From Microbulbifer variabilis ATCC 700307 (GTDB lineage: Bacteria; Pseudomonadota; Gammaproteobacteria; Pseudomonadales; Cellvibrionaceae), in assembly GCF_000380565.1 (NCBI RefSeq), contig NZ_AQYJ01000029.1, forward strand, positions 372,001-436,000: 64,000 bases of DNA, in the 5' to 3' direction. The notes under the pieces are model-generated. The model did no database searches. It worked only from the letters and a program-made list of their open reading frames with translations, and had not been told where the DNA came from. The translations under genes and the position numbers were made by a program. Of this stretch, positions 45,997 through 57,003 are shown in pieces. Numbering within the stretch: the first letter of the stretch is position 1; each line of letters starts with the position of its first letter.

Positions 45997-46371
45997 TTAG
46001 AGGGAAGGCTTGTTTATTGCCAAATAGAAAATTAAAGCGGCCTGCACTACTGCCAGAACAATCGCAATAATACGGGTACGCTGCGTAGAAGACTGCTTTA
46101 AAGCAAAAAAACCGGCGATTATATAACCAAATACCAAGGCTATTTTCACTGCAAGCCAATGGTAAATGGCCGGATTCCAGCTGCCGATAACTACCAGCGC
46201 GATAGCTGCACTTAGCAGAACAGTGTCATTCACATGGGGTATCCAGCGCAATGGAGTTTGCCGCCATGCAGTATTTCTGCTGAAATCCAGGCTGGTACGT
46301 AGTAGAAAGAGAGTAATACTCAGAACTGCGGCAAAAACATGGGTATGTTTTATCAGGGTATAACTAACCAT
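45997..46371 (-). CDS. SirB2-family membrane protein
   Basis: 124 residues with four membrane helices, starting MVSYTLIKHTHVFAAVLSITLFLLR, the usual opening of the SirB family with its conserved His pair (KHTHV) in helix 1. Further HVNDTVLLSAAIAL and WLAVKIALVFGYIIAGFFAL fit helices 2-3. Function unknown, possibly linked to haem or respiratory membrane proteins. ATG 46371 was chosen to match the family; the frame is open 74 codons further without membrane-protein character. Shine-Dalgarno weak. Confidence 0.82.
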   Translation of the reverse strand: MVSYTLIKHTHVFAAVLSITLFLLRTSLDFSRNTAWRQTPLRWIPHVNDTVLLSAAIALVVIGSWNPAIYHWLAVKIALVFGYIIAGFFALKQSSTQRTRIIAIVLAVVQAALIFYLAINKPSL

Positions 46372-46711
46372 CGATAAGGCTACTTCATTTTCCCGAGAGT
46401 AATGTCCGGAAGTTGTAAATTGGAACGTGCTTGTTGAAAGAGCACACGCTAGTGATGGCAGATGGTAACGAGTAAACAGGTGACCCTGCAACTGGGTTAA
46501 GGTAGTAAGCAAGCCCCGATTATAGGGAAATTCGATACAGGGTAGCGATACGAAACGCTTGCTCTGTTTAATACGAGGCACTTTTCGGGCCAAAGGAGGT
46601 ACTGACTATTATGGGATATGAGTCGTAGTAGTCCAGGCTTGGCCTGACAGAACATCTTTTGAAAAACCGGTAACTGTCAGCTCAGGTATGAACTACTACA
46701 TTTAAGGTATC

Positions 46712-48019
<1,308 letters not shown>

Positions 48020-48156
48020 CCATACCACCCTTGGCGTTACAGGCTTAATTAAAAGGCCTTGGTAAATTCGATATATGATTTGCTTCTGCGTATTTTTTTG
48101 AGGTCATGTAGAGACCCCTCTGTGGAAGAGCACAAAACAGTGGGTTTGGATCGCAT
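48020..48156 (-). pseudogene. Decayed copy of the start of the tautomerase-like gene
   Basis: From ATG 48156 the minus strand reads MRSKPTVLCSSTEGSLHDLK, clearly the same as MRFKPIVLCSFIEGTLTNHE of the 45240 gene, then loses the frame and meets a stop. Near 48028 the similarity returns in frame as VVWMDIPV (compare VVWMEVPV), where the CAP gene begins. It is part of the duplicated block about 48005-48815. Confidence 0.8.
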
Positions 48157-48170
48157 CATCTGTCTCATGG

Positions 48171-48217
48171 GTTGCATTTTGGAACTAATTTAATGATTAT
48201 AAGTTCCAGAATGCAAC
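48171..48217. promoter_or_regulatory. Second copy of the 47-bp HxlR-type palindrome
   Basis: GTTGCATTTTGGAACTAATT at 48171-48190, 7-base spacer, right arm at 48198-48217, with 17 of 20 positions matching. Same arm and spacer lengths as the copy at 45255. It lies about 150 bp upstream of the CAP gene start, so the intact HxlR protein might still bind here. Confidence 0.75.
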
Positions 48218-48350
48218 TAAAGTTATTGAAAGTGGAAGGTATATCACAATAATTTTTTGGTTTTATATGGACCAATCGGGGAGACACAGGAAAGTTTTGT
48301 AGTGAAACTTCCTCTGAGGCTATGGCGCCCTGGGTTATCACAGGACTGTT

Positions 48351-48772
48351 ACGAGAGAGAAGAAATCCGCTTTTCAATGTGTGATTGAAGAGGCGCTTTC
48401 TGTAATTGGGGATCGCTGGAGCCTGCTTATTGTTTGCGATGCATTAAGAGGAGTAAATCGGTTTGATTCATTGCAAGAGACCCTGCAAGGTTCCAGAAAT
48501 ATTCTTACCCAAAGATGAAATACCCTGGAAGAAGCTGACATTCTGGTTAAGATCCCAATCAAACCTGGAGCGCACCACCTGCTCTATATAACGCAACCCA
48601 GAAATGCTTTGCGCTGGTTCCTACTTTGGTTTTTCTGATCGACTGGAGTGAAAGGCCAAATACACAGTGGTCCATTGTAATTGGTGAAAGGATGGGGGAG
48701 CCTGTGACAGTGGATTTGGCTGGAAAAGATGGTAAGCCGGTTACCCTGTTGGATCAGGACTTAAAGTGCTGG
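48351..48772 (+). pseudogene. HxlR regulator pseudogene (duplicate of 45433-45864)
   Basis: Aligns with the intact HxlR gene over its whole length. Lesions: start ATG changed to ACG, a TTA codon in the recognition-helix end changed to TGA (CAAAGATGAAAT), a 2-bp insertion in CTCTATATAACGC, a small deletion in the GACTGGAGT region, and the stop TAG changed to TGG. Most other codons remain recognisable, so the decay is fairly recent. Confidence 0.92.
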
Positions 48773-48844
48773 GGCCGTTACAGCCAGGTCGGTTGCGGTT
48801 AATCTGGTAGAACCCTATATTGTATTCAGACCTAAGGCTGCTAT

Positions 48845-48886
48845 TAAGGGAGCTAAACTAAGGGAGCTAAACTAAGGGAGCTAAAC
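48845..48886 (+). repeat. Three perfect 14-bp tandem repeats
   Basis: Unit TAAGGGAGCTAAAC at 48845-48858, 48859-48872 and 48873-48886, followed by TA. It lies about 30 bp beyond the end of the duplicated block and in no gene. Copy number may vary between strains. Confidence 0.93.
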
Positions 48887-48974
48887 TATTTCTGTACGGT
48901 ACTTCACGAATTGAAACAGCAAATTCGGTCCATTCATAAGTGAAGAAACAGCTGTAACTTTGTTTTCCTTTGCA

Positions 48975-50000
48975 TCAATTGTTGGTGTCCAGGAATTCTA
49001 GAACCTCCTCCATCCATGTCTCCACATATACCGGCGCCATGGCATGCCCCATACCATCCACCCACAGCGTTTTTACATTTGGAATACGCGCAGCATATTT
49101 CTTGGCATGAGCGATATTCAAGAGTGGATCTTTATCGCCATGGATAACAAGTGCAGGGACTTCCAGTTTTTCAAGACGCTGCAATCGCGAACCCGAGAGA
49201 GAGATAGCAGTGGCCTGTTGAGTTGGTAGTTGGGGGTCAAATCCCTTCCTGTGACGTAACTCGTAAAGAGTGGTGCGAGTGATATGCTCTACGTCAAAGC
49301 CCCCCTGTCCCTGGAGAAAGTGATAGGTGCTGGCCATGAGCCTTACCATGCCTTCCTCTGAGCCACTTAGCCCGTAGCGCAGGAATAACCGAAGCACACT
49401 GTATTTAAATGCGTGCTCCACGGGGAGTTCGGGATCATTTACGTAGCCTGAAGACATAATTGAACTGAGGCTTCTCAGGCGGGCAGGGTGATGCAGAGCC
49501 ATTTCCTGGGCAATCATTCCGCCCATAGAGGCCCCCATCACATGGGCCTGCTGAATTCCCAGGGTATTCATAACCTCAATATTATCCTGCATCATGTCGC
49601 TGAGATCATAAGCGGTCTCTTTACTCCAGTTATGAACGCGGCTGGAAGCACCGCAACCACGGTTGTCTGTGAGTAACACTTGGTAGCCCGCGGCGAGCAG
49701 GGGTTCATAGACTTTGGGTGGCCAATATAATGAAGAGGAGCCCAGTCCATTGATTAATAGAACAGTCCCACGGACAGGTTGTTCCGCAGGGGCTTTGAGT
49801 TGATACCAGATATTGATGTCCCCGGAGCGTACGAAGCCGCTGTCGTCTGACGCCAGAGGGGGCAGTGGTTGGTTTAGGGTTCGTTGCAGGCGTTGCTCTA
49901 TAGCTTCGGGAAGCGGGGGAACAGTAATGACCCAAACGACGCAGGAGAGGCCTAAAAGTAATAACAGTGTGCCCACTGTTAAAGCGGTTTTTTTGATCAA
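48975..50000 (-). CDS. Alpha/beta-hydrolase with N-terminal membrane anchor
   Basis: 341 residues. A hydrophobic helix at about 5-28 acts as signal anchor or uncleaved signal peptide, so the enzyme faces the periplasm. Hydrolase features: LLINGLGSSSLYW (oxyanion loop), LLTDNRGCGAS, nucleophile elbow HVMGASMGGMIAQ (Ser about 160), acid Asp in HGDKDPLL and His in DGMGHAMAPVY. It belongs to the broad lipase/esterase-like group; the substrate cannot be told. It stands alone. Confidence 0.9.
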   Translation of the reverse strand: MIKKTALTVGTLLLLLGLSCVVWVITVPPLPEAIEQRLQRTLNQPLPPLASDDSGFVRSGDINIWYQLKAPAEQPVRGTVLLINGLGSSSLYWPPKVYEPLLAAGYQVLLTDNRGCGASSRVHNWSKETAYDLSDMMQDNIEVMNTLGIQQAHVMGASMGGMIAQEMALHHPARLRSLSSIMSSGYVNDPELPVEHAFKYSVLRLFLRYGLSGSEEGMVRLMASTYHFLQGQGGFDVEHITRTTLYELRHRKGFDPQLPTQQATAISLSGSRLQRLEKLEVPALVIHGDKDPLLNIAHAKKYAARIPNVKTLWVDGMGHAMAPVYVETWMEEVLEFLDTNN

Positions 50001-50270
50001 CGTAATCCTCCTGAGAGCACCTATCCTGTGCTGCTGTAAAGATAAATTACAAGGAGTATTGGTTGCTAGCTTCGCATAAGTAAGTCGCCGGTGTCACTCA
50101 ATCCTTACGACATTTGTCATTTATTTTTTCAACGACAGGACAGCGAATGGACTGCTAGCACTATTTAGCTCTGTGCTATTGGCAATATCATCGCACTTTT
50201 AGTGGGTTTGTTTAAGTTTGTACCGCACTGGTGCCCGCTAGACTGGCAACATCCTAATAAATCAGGTCAA

Positions 50271-50456
50271 TTAGATCTGAGCCATCATAGCCTGGTAGCC
50301 TTGAGGGTGGGGCCTGGATAAAAGGTTAGTTACCTGAGTGTGATCCATTTGCAGAGGTCCAAAGATATTTTCGTTCAAATATTCTACAAAGGATTTCTTG
50401 GTAACCTGTTCGATAACAGCAGATTGGATATCGTGTCCACTATTGCTGAAATTCAA
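50271..50456 (-). pseudogene. Remnant of a serine hydrolase (class C beta-lactamase-like)
   Basis: Only about 60 codons are left. FSNSGHDIQSAVIEQVTKKS and NENIFGPLQMDHT match the YSNxGY motif and following helix of the beta-lactamase/penicillin-binding class C family. The SxxK nucleophile region and the C-terminal half are missing, and there is no proper start. It is a gene fragment in otherwise empty DNA. Confidence 0.7.
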
Positions 50457-50811
50457 GGTGGGATGGGCTTTAGCAGTACTTTTACTGAGTCAGTATGTCC
50501 CAATGAATCATTATTTTATCTCACCTATTGAAAATTGTGAGGCTAATTCTCTATTCAATAAGTTCTCGTTTTACATTTCGGCAATAATTTAGAGGTATGG
50601 GGTTGATAGGCAAATATTAACCTTTTTAATGTGAACAATGTTTATGCACTCTCTGGGATTCCAATTATGTAGAGTAGCTCTAGCTTTCTCTTATTCACAG
50701 TCTCGATATCCTTGAACAATTGGCATTAGTAAGTAGACTGCCAACAGGCTTGGTGATAGCCATCACCCTGAACCACCAGAGAAAATATCAGTAAAAAGAG
50801 GATACGGCGAC
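50457..50811. other. Intergenic region upstream of the MDR oxidoreductase
   Basis: 355 bp of AT-rich DNA. A few codons of the hydrolase remnant may extend here (TAKAHPTL before the YSN-type motif). The promoter of the 50812 gene is expected near 50700-50790. No RNA gene seen. Confidence 0.4.
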
Positions 50812-51819
50812 ATGCTGAAAGCGGAATATCGTGAACGTGGCCCAGTGCCACAGGATGTAATTGAAGCTGTTTCATTTGATGTGCCCGAATTAGAGGATGG
50901 CCAGGTTCTGTTGGAAATGCTGGCTGCGCCAATCAACCCCTCTGATGTCCTCACTTTAACTGGGCAATATGGCATGCTGCCGCCGTTACCGGCTATTGGC
51001 GGCAACGAGGGTATTGCGAAAGTGATTAAGCAAGGACCTAATGTGAGTGGCCCTGCAATTGGCCAGACTGTTCTTCTGCCGGTGGGAAGTGGTACCTGGG
51101 CTACGCATATGGTTGCAGATGCCAAAGGACTAATCCCCCTACCCAATGATGTAGATCCTGTGCAGCTATCCATGATCACCATCAACCCACCTACTGCTTA
51201 TCTTTTGTTGAGCGAGTTTGTTGACCTCAAAGAAGGGGACTGGGTGATCCAGAACGCCGCCAATTCTGGTGTAGGGTCTTATTTCACCTCATTGGCGAAG
51301 CTCCGGGGCCTTAAAGTAGTGAATGTTGTACGCCGGGCCTCCCTGGTGGAGCCATTACTTGCTGCGGGCGCAGATGTGGTATTGGTAGACGGCGAGGTTG
51401 ATGGAAAGAGCCTTGCGCAAAGAGTGGAAGCTGCCACCGATGGGGCCAAGATCCAGTTGGGAATTGATGCTGTTGGCGGGATGGCGACCGCCCGCCTGGG
51501 TGAGGCGCTTTGTGAAGGTGCTACGTTGGTGAACTATGGTGCTCTCAGTGGTGAGCCTTGCCTGCTGGCTCCAGGCATTATTATATTCAAAGATATCACC
51601 GTACGGGGCTTCTGGCTGGCCAAGTGGTTTGCTACCGCCTCTCCGGAGCGACAGAAAGAAGTGTTTGGAACTATTACTGGGCTAGTGGCAGAAGGAAAAT
51701 TATCCGCTCCTGTCCATGAGACCTATCCAGTCAAGGATATCAAAGAGGCCGTAAGAGTTGCGGCGGCGGGAGAACGCAATGGTAAGGTGCTCTTAGTGGG
51801 GGAGAATCTACCCAATTAA
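50812..51819 (+). CDS. MDR-superfamily oxidoreductase (MECR/quinone-reductase-like)
   Basis: 335 residues, medium-chain dehydrogenase/reductase fold without the catalytic zinc cysteine ligands. Seen: AAPINPSDVLTLTGQYG, GGNEGIAKVI, the linker VQLSMITINPPTAYLLL, the NADPH loop IQNAANSGVGSY and GIDAVGG. The Tyr in LTGQYG and the INPSD motif point to the enoyl-thioester reductase/quinone reductase branch. It would reduce an enoyl-CoA or quinone with NADPH in the cytosol. AAGAGGA precedes the ATG with 9 bases between. A terminator follows after 36 bp. Confidence 0.9.
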   Translation: MLKAEYRERGPVPQDVIEAVSFDVPELEDGQVLLEMLAAPINPSDVLTLTGQYGMLPPLPAIGGNEGIAKVIKQGPNVSGPAIGQTVLLPVGSGTWATHMVADAKGLIPLPNDVDPVQLSMITINPPTAYLLLSEFVDLKEGDWVIQNAANSGVGSYFTSLAKLRGLKVVNVVRRASLVEPLLAAGADVVLVDGEVDGKSLAQRVEAATDGAKIQLGIDAVGGMATARLGEALCEGATLVNYGALSGEPCLLAPGIIIFKDITVRGFWLAKWFATASPERQKEVFGTITGLVAEGKLSAPVHETYPVKDIKEAVRVAAAGERNGKVLLVGENLPN

Positions 51820-51855
51820 ATTTTAATAAGAGACCAGCGTGAGTCTGCAGATCAC

Positions 51856-51888
51856 AAACGCCACAGAGTTCTTGTGGCGTTTATTTAC
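51856..51888 (+). terminator. Rho-independent terminator of the MDR gene
   Basis: AAACGCCACA at 51856-51865, 7-base loop, TGTGGCGTTT at 51873-51882, then ATTTAC. A perfect 10-bp stem. Confidence 0.85.
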
Positions 51889-52174
51889 GAGATGATTTTT
51901 TTTGTTTAAGAGACATACTTATCTAGAACAGCTTTACGATGAATGTAAGACGTCCGGCTGTATACATTTAAGGCTTCTTGGCCGTTAGAGGACTCTTATC
52001 GCATGGCCCTTTAGCCTTGGCAATATTGCCCATTTTGCTTACCCTTACCCTTGCGTCACAATTCCTTGAGCTGAATAAGTTTATCGATTGTTGAATAATG
52101 GGCACCTGATTAGACGACAGGTACCCGGAAAGTTGTGATTTACCCCGTACTTCCTTGAATATCTTGGTAACTGG
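51889..52174. other. Intergenic region before the tandem-ABM gene
   Basis: 286 bp. A minus-strand frame of 83 codons (51968-52219) lacks recognisable features and runs into the next gene, so it is not called. No RNA gene seen. Confidence 0.35.
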
Positions 52175-53119
52175 TTGGTGGCCAACTTTAAATCGAATGC
52201 CAGCGTAATCCTGTCCCAAAAGGTTCCTGCCTGCAGAAACTGTGACTACTGCCTATGGCATGAAAAGTTTTCTGATATAGCTCTTCATTGTGATGGGCTT
52301 ATTGAAGCAAGCCTGATTGAGCCTATCGTAGGTGTTCAAGAAGAGTGGGTCCAACTATTTCAGTTCGAGGCTGTGGAACAGTTAAATATTTTTTTAAAGA
52401 AAGCTGACTTACGATCAGTCTTGTCTGCCTGTGAAGAGGAGTTTGGAGCAAAAATACAGCAGCAAGTGATTGTTAATACCAAGCAGATGACTGTTCCAGC
52501 CACTATTGTGGTCTTTGAGCGTGTTAAACCTGACCGTATTCGGGGCTATAAAAAGTGGCTTGGGAAGATTGGGGAGGCTGCAGAAAGTCATCCAGGATTT
52601 CTTGGAAGAGAACTTCTAAAACCCATTAAGGGGTTACAGGATGACTGGGTAATTATTATTCGATTTGATTCCGAGGAAAACCTCAATCTTTGGTTGTCAT
52701 CTCCCATCCACAAAGTGCTTATGGAGGAAGCAGAGTCTTTTCTAGAGCGCGTACAATATAAAAAAATTGGGAGAGGTTTTGAGGATTGGCTTGCCCATGC
52801 CAGAGGTATAAAAAATAGTGCGTTGCCTCCCCAATGGAAAATGGCGATGCTCATTATTCTCGCGCTCTACCCAATTATTATGCTGATCTCAATTTGGATT
52901 CTGCCTTTAATGGAAAATTGGAAGTCAGCAATGTCACTTTTTGTTTCTAGTCTTATTAGTGTTTCAGTCCTGACTTGGGTGGCAATGCCGATTGTGACGA
53001 GGGTATTTAGTTTTTGGCTCTCTGGAGGGGAAGAGGTAAAGACAAAAACGACGATTATAGGGGCGTCTATCGTAGTCTTACTTTATTTGATGGCAATCCT
53101 TCTATTTGTATCGTTGTAA
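52175..53119 (+). CDS. Tandem ABM-domain membrane protein
   Basis: 314 residues. Two antibiotic-biosynthesis-monooxygenase-like (ferredoxin-like) units in tandem: about 10-100 (degenerate, with IEASLIEPIVGVQEEWVQLF) and about 105-200 (VFERVKPDRIRGYKKWL, HPGFLGRELLKPIKG, DDWVIIIRFDSEENL), the second close to the consensus. Three membrane helices follow (about 225-250, 255-280, 290-314). Such ABM plus membrane proteins are uncharacterised. There is no ATG near the start; TTG 52175 or GTG 52178 are the only reasonable codons, and the N-terminal Cys-rich stretch (CRNCDYC) is uncertain. Confidence 0.75.
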   Translation: MVANFKSNASVILSQKVPACRNCDYCLWHEKFSDIALHCDGLIEASLIEPIVGVQEEWVQLFQFEAVEQLNIFLKKADLRSVLSACEEEFGAKIQQQVIVNTKQMTVPATIVVFERVKPDRIRGYKKWLGKIGEAAESHPGFLGRELLKPIKGLQDDWVIIIRFDSEENLNLWLSSPIHKVLMEEAESFLERVQYKKIGRGFEDWLAHARGIKNSALPPQWKMAMLIILALYPIIMLISIWILPLMENWKSAMSLFVSSLISVSVLTWVAMPIVTRVFSFWLSGGEEVKTKTTIIGASIVVLLYLMAILLFVSL

Positions 53120-53245
53120 GAAGTGACAATACTCAAGCATATCTATTGTCCATGAAATCTGCCTGGTTCTGCCAATATTCTCTGCCGGGTCTATAAAGTA
53201 ACTTCAGAACTAAGATAAAACTTGGATTTTCAAGAGGACAAATTC

Positions 53246-54196
53246 GTGAAGAATCCTGTCAATCGCTCCAAAAGCACGGATTGGCCCGACATTTCATTTG
53301 CGCAATGGTCAGAAACGGCATCAACTTTACATATGTGGACCCAAATAGTAGGAAAAATTCGCTTGGTGCAGACCCCATGGACCAATCATTCCTGGCATGT
53401 GCCACTGTATGTAACAGCAAAGGGGTTGGATACTTCGCTGATTCCATACAATGGTAAGGCTTTTACTATAGAGTTTGACTTCGTCGACCATCAATTATTG
53501 ATTGTAGTCTCAGACGGTCATAGCCGCTCTATACCTTTGAAGCCGCAATCGGTTGCTGCTTTTTATCGAAAGATAATGCACTCAATGAAAGACCTTGGAC
53601 TTCCAGTAGCAATTTTTACCACCCCTAGTGAAGTCACTGATGGAGTCCCCTTTGAAGGGGATGAAAAGCACTGCCATTATGACCGGGAATATGCCACTCG
53701 CTTCTGGCGGGCCCTGGTACAGATGGATCGAGTGTTTAAGGAATTCCGCTCTCGGTTTATTGGTAAGTGCAGCCCTGTTCATTTTTTCTGGGGGAGTTTT
53801 GATATGGCAGTAACCCGCTTCTCAGGAAGGGAAGCTCCGCCACATCCGGGTGGAGTACCTCATTTTCCCGACTGGGCTGCTCGTGAGGCCTACTCCCATG
53901 AGGTGAGTAGTGCAGGTTTTTGGCCCGGGGGAGGTGGTGTTGAAAGTGCATCTTTTTATTCTTATTGCTACCCCTCAGCAGAAAACTTTTCTAGTCAAAA
54001 AATTAAACCCTCCTCAGCTTTCTACTCTGAGAAATTGGGAGAGTTCATACTTCCTTATGATGAGGTAAGAAGGGCTGAATCGCCAGATGAGTTGTTGCTT
54101 GAATTTCTACAAAGTACCTATGAGGCAGCAGCTAACAGTGCTGCCTGGGATAGAAATGCGCTGGAAAAGGACTTTACAATTGAAATAAATGGGTGA
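53246..54196 (+). CDS. DUF5996-family protein
   Basis: 316 residues from GTG 53246, which has AAGAGGA 7 bases before it; a TTG at 53222 is the alternative. The DUF5996 pattern is clear: WPDISFAQWSETASTLHMWT, the TPWTNHSWHVPLYVTAKGL segment, FTIEFDFVDHQL and a late VHFFWGSFDMAVTRFSGR followed by PPHPGG and EVSSAGFWPGGG. The family is of unknown function and often occurs singly. Many aromatic and His residues suggest a ligand pocket, but none can be named as catalytic. Confidence 0.88.
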   Translation: MKNPVNRSKSTDWPDISFAQWSETASTLHMWTQIVGKIRLVQTPWTNHSWHVPLYVTAKGLDTSLIPYNGKAFTIEFDFVDHQLLIVVSDGHSRSIPLKPQSVAAFYRKIMHSMKDLGLPVAIFTTPSEVTDGVPFEGDEKHCHYDREYATRFWRALVQMDRVFKEFRSRFIGKCSPVHFFWGSFDMAVTRFSGREAPPHPGGVPHFPDWAAREAYSHEVSSAGFWPGGGGVESASFYSYCYPSAENFSSQKIKPSSAFYSEKLGEFILPYDEVRRAESPDELLLEFLQSTYEAAANSAAWDRNALEKDFTIEING

Positions 54197-54289
54197 TTAT
54201 TCGGGATTGTAGGCTGTGTTGATTTGGATTCACTGGAATATCACAGCATCTCCAGGTGCTTGATTAGCGGAAGCAAGTCAATGCGCCGC

Positions 54290-55160
<871 letters not shown>

Positions 55161-55167
55161 CAGACTA

Positions 55168-55324
55168 CTTGCTGGTTTATATACGGCCTAAGCGCAAAAC
55201 CCATAAGACACCCTCAATACATGCTCGGCTATCAATGGGCTTTGGGCCTCCCCTTCCTACGTTTTAGCTGGGGAATGCAGGGTTCAAATTTCCACTGGTC
55301 GTCGGTCAACTCTGACTTGAATCG
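55168..55324 (-). mobile_element. N-terminal remnant of an IS5-family transposase
   Basis: The minus strand reads SELTDDQWKFEPCIPQLKRR and KGRPKA, then after a one-base shift RACIEGVLWVLRLG. This is the N-terminal DUF4096-type segment of IS5 transposases (LTDxQW, GRPP, CxxGILWVLRTG). The rest is missing at the border with the IS3 remnant, so the IS3 element may have inserted into it. Confidence 0.78.
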
Positions 55325-55397
55325 GCTCACAACCACCCGTCTTTTTACTCTATGAGTGTGCGAGAATAGCCGATTGCAAGTTATGAAACAGCCTCTA

Positions 55398-56099
55398 TTA
55401 ATCTTCACTGATATTACACGGATCGACATGAAGATTCCATAAATCATAAACCCCTTGGGCTTGATCGAAGTCAATTAAATTAGGCCCCTGATCAAAATGG
55501 GTAATTGCGACAAAGGTGCGCAGGTTGGTTTCGATAGTGAACTCTCCGCCGCATTGACTGTTATCAAGATGTTGCTTGATATCAACCATTTGGTTGTCGA
55601 ACGAATCGCTATAGGGGTAATCAGAGAATTCATGTCCTTCATAGATTGCTGAATCATTGACAGAAAAATACTGATCTGGAAATTCATGCCTTACCTGTGA
55701 TAGCAAAAATCCATACTTTGTAATTACAAATGAGCCAGCAGCTGAAAACCCCGCATTCGTAAGCTGAGATTGATCGTCAACGACAATTTTATATTTGAGG
55801 TAGCAATTTTTTTCATCAAAATATTTTTCATTAGCATAATCGGCGTCGGATATGGCTGCTTGCATTTCTTTATTGGTGAAATCAATCCTTATCAAATCAC
55901 CTTCGCCCGGAGCTCTTTGTTTTATCTCTATATTGCTATTTACGCAATCGCCCTCCTGGGCAATCAGTTCAATATTGTAGGGGTCTGAACCCCTTTGGTT
56001 ATATTGATTGTCGTATGCTACGCTGGCATTCACGGCCCCTGAATTGAAACAGATCAGCGATATTACAAGTGTTACATACATTATATAGGCTTTAAGCAT
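55398..56099 (-). CDS. Secreted DUF4360-like protein, paralogue 1
   Basis: 233 residues with a signal peptide (cleavage near VNASV). Shares its layout with the proteins at 56124 and 57757: an early Cys (QEGDCVNSNIEI), IRIDFTNKEMQA, a Cys before a central strand (KNCYLKYKIV), FSAAGSFVITKYGFL, a SFDN strand, CGGEFTIETNL and a final Cys. This order fits DUF4360, a family of small secreted proteins with unknown role. GGAG is 8 bases before the ATG. It is the most divergent of the three and overlaps the upstream end of IS5 debris only outside its coding part. Confidence 0.75.
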   Translation of the reverse strand: MLKAYIMYVTLVISLICFNSGAVNASVAYDNQYNQRGSDPYNIELIAQEGDCVNSNIEIKQRAPGEGDLIRIDFTNKEMQAAISDADYANEKYFDEKNCYLKYKIVVDDQSQLTNAGFSAAGSFVITKYGFLLSQVRHEFPDQYFSVNDSAIYEGHEFSDYPYSDSFDNQMVDIKQHLDNSQCGGEFTIETNLRTFVAITHFDQGPNLIDFDQAQGVYDLWNLHVDPCNISED

Positions 56100-56123
56100 A
56101 ATAAGTCTCCGTCTATTAATACA

Positions 56124-56801
56124 TCAGGATTGTAAAGGTGGGGTGGGGTCGCATTCTTCAAAAGTCATTCTTGAGTGATCCACAAAAGCTTCGTTTATTT
56201 GAATAAAACCCGGTGAGTCGGGGGCATATTGAAACTCTGAATATATACTAGCCTCAATAGAGACAGGTTTGCCGCAATCGTCCTCATCTGGACTATCGCT
56301 TGGTGGATGTTTGGTTGCTAGAGTGACATCCAAGTCAAATGATTCTTCTCGTATTTCATTCTCTGGAGCTATTACGATAAGTTGTTCAGATTGGCTGAGC
56401 GAACTGTTGTTGTATCTAAGCCTGACCCGAGCTGCAGCAATCGAACTACTTTTAACGAGGTAGTTTCCTTTGACACTAAACTGCAATGACTTCAGACGAA
56501 TGTTGTTTTTTGTAGGTAAGATCAAGACAAAGAAGTCTAATTCACAACTTTTCTTATCAGTAACTCCAACACTCTTTAATTCGTCAGTGAAGTTTACGTG
56601 CATATAGGGGAATCCCTCTGCATCGTTATCAATGACGATATCAGTAAACTGACAATCAAACTGTTGGTTTTGCAGTATTACTGCATAATTTACCTCTTTC
56701 AATGCTTCTTGTGCATTCGGTACGGATGTAAAACACAATATTGCAATAAAGGCGATCAATTTTTTCGGCGATAGTCGGTGCCGGTTAGTATTCTTCAACA
56801 T
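56124..56801 (-). CDS. Secreted DUF4360-like protein, paralogue 2
   Basis: 225 residues, signal peptide ending near VPNAQ. Key pattern: QNQQFDCQFTDIVI, VNFTDEL, KKSCELDFFVLI, LQFSVKGNYLVKSSSIAAAR, VRLRYNN, ESFDLDVTL, DCGKPVSIEASIYSEFQY and a final EECDP. The GNYL...AARVRxR stretch is nearly shared with the 57757 protein. AAGGA lies 7 bases before the ATG. It lies 24 bp upstream of paralogue 1, so the two are probably co-transcribed. Function unknown. Confidence 0.75.
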   Translation of the reverse strand: MLKNTNRHRLSPKKLIAFIAILCFTSVPNAQEALKEVNYAVILQNQQFDCQFTDIVIDNDAEGFPYMHVNFTDELKSVGVTDKKSCELDFFVLILPTKNNIRLKSLQFSVKGNYLVKSSSIAAARVRLRYNNSSLSQSEQLIVIAPENEIREESFDLDVTLATKHPPSDSPDEDDCGKPVSIEASIYSEFQYAPDSPGFIQINEAFVDHSRMTFEECDPTPPLQS

Positions 56802-57003
56802 ACCAAATCCTTCTTTTCAAATAAGCTTCTAGTAAATCGCTGAATAATATATGTCTCTATTGTTAAACTTTGTCTTCGGCTTTCAGTCCAAAGCATGATG
56901 ACGTGGCGGTATAGGTTACTTACCGCTACTCATAGCAATTAGCCTAATTTTTACACCTTATCTATTTAAGGTGATTCTTAGAATTGTGTGAATAATTGAG
57001 TTG

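Noticed and set aside
51968..52219. 83-codon minus-strand frame
   Set aside because: It overlaps the start of the tandem-ABM gene and has no recognisable feature.
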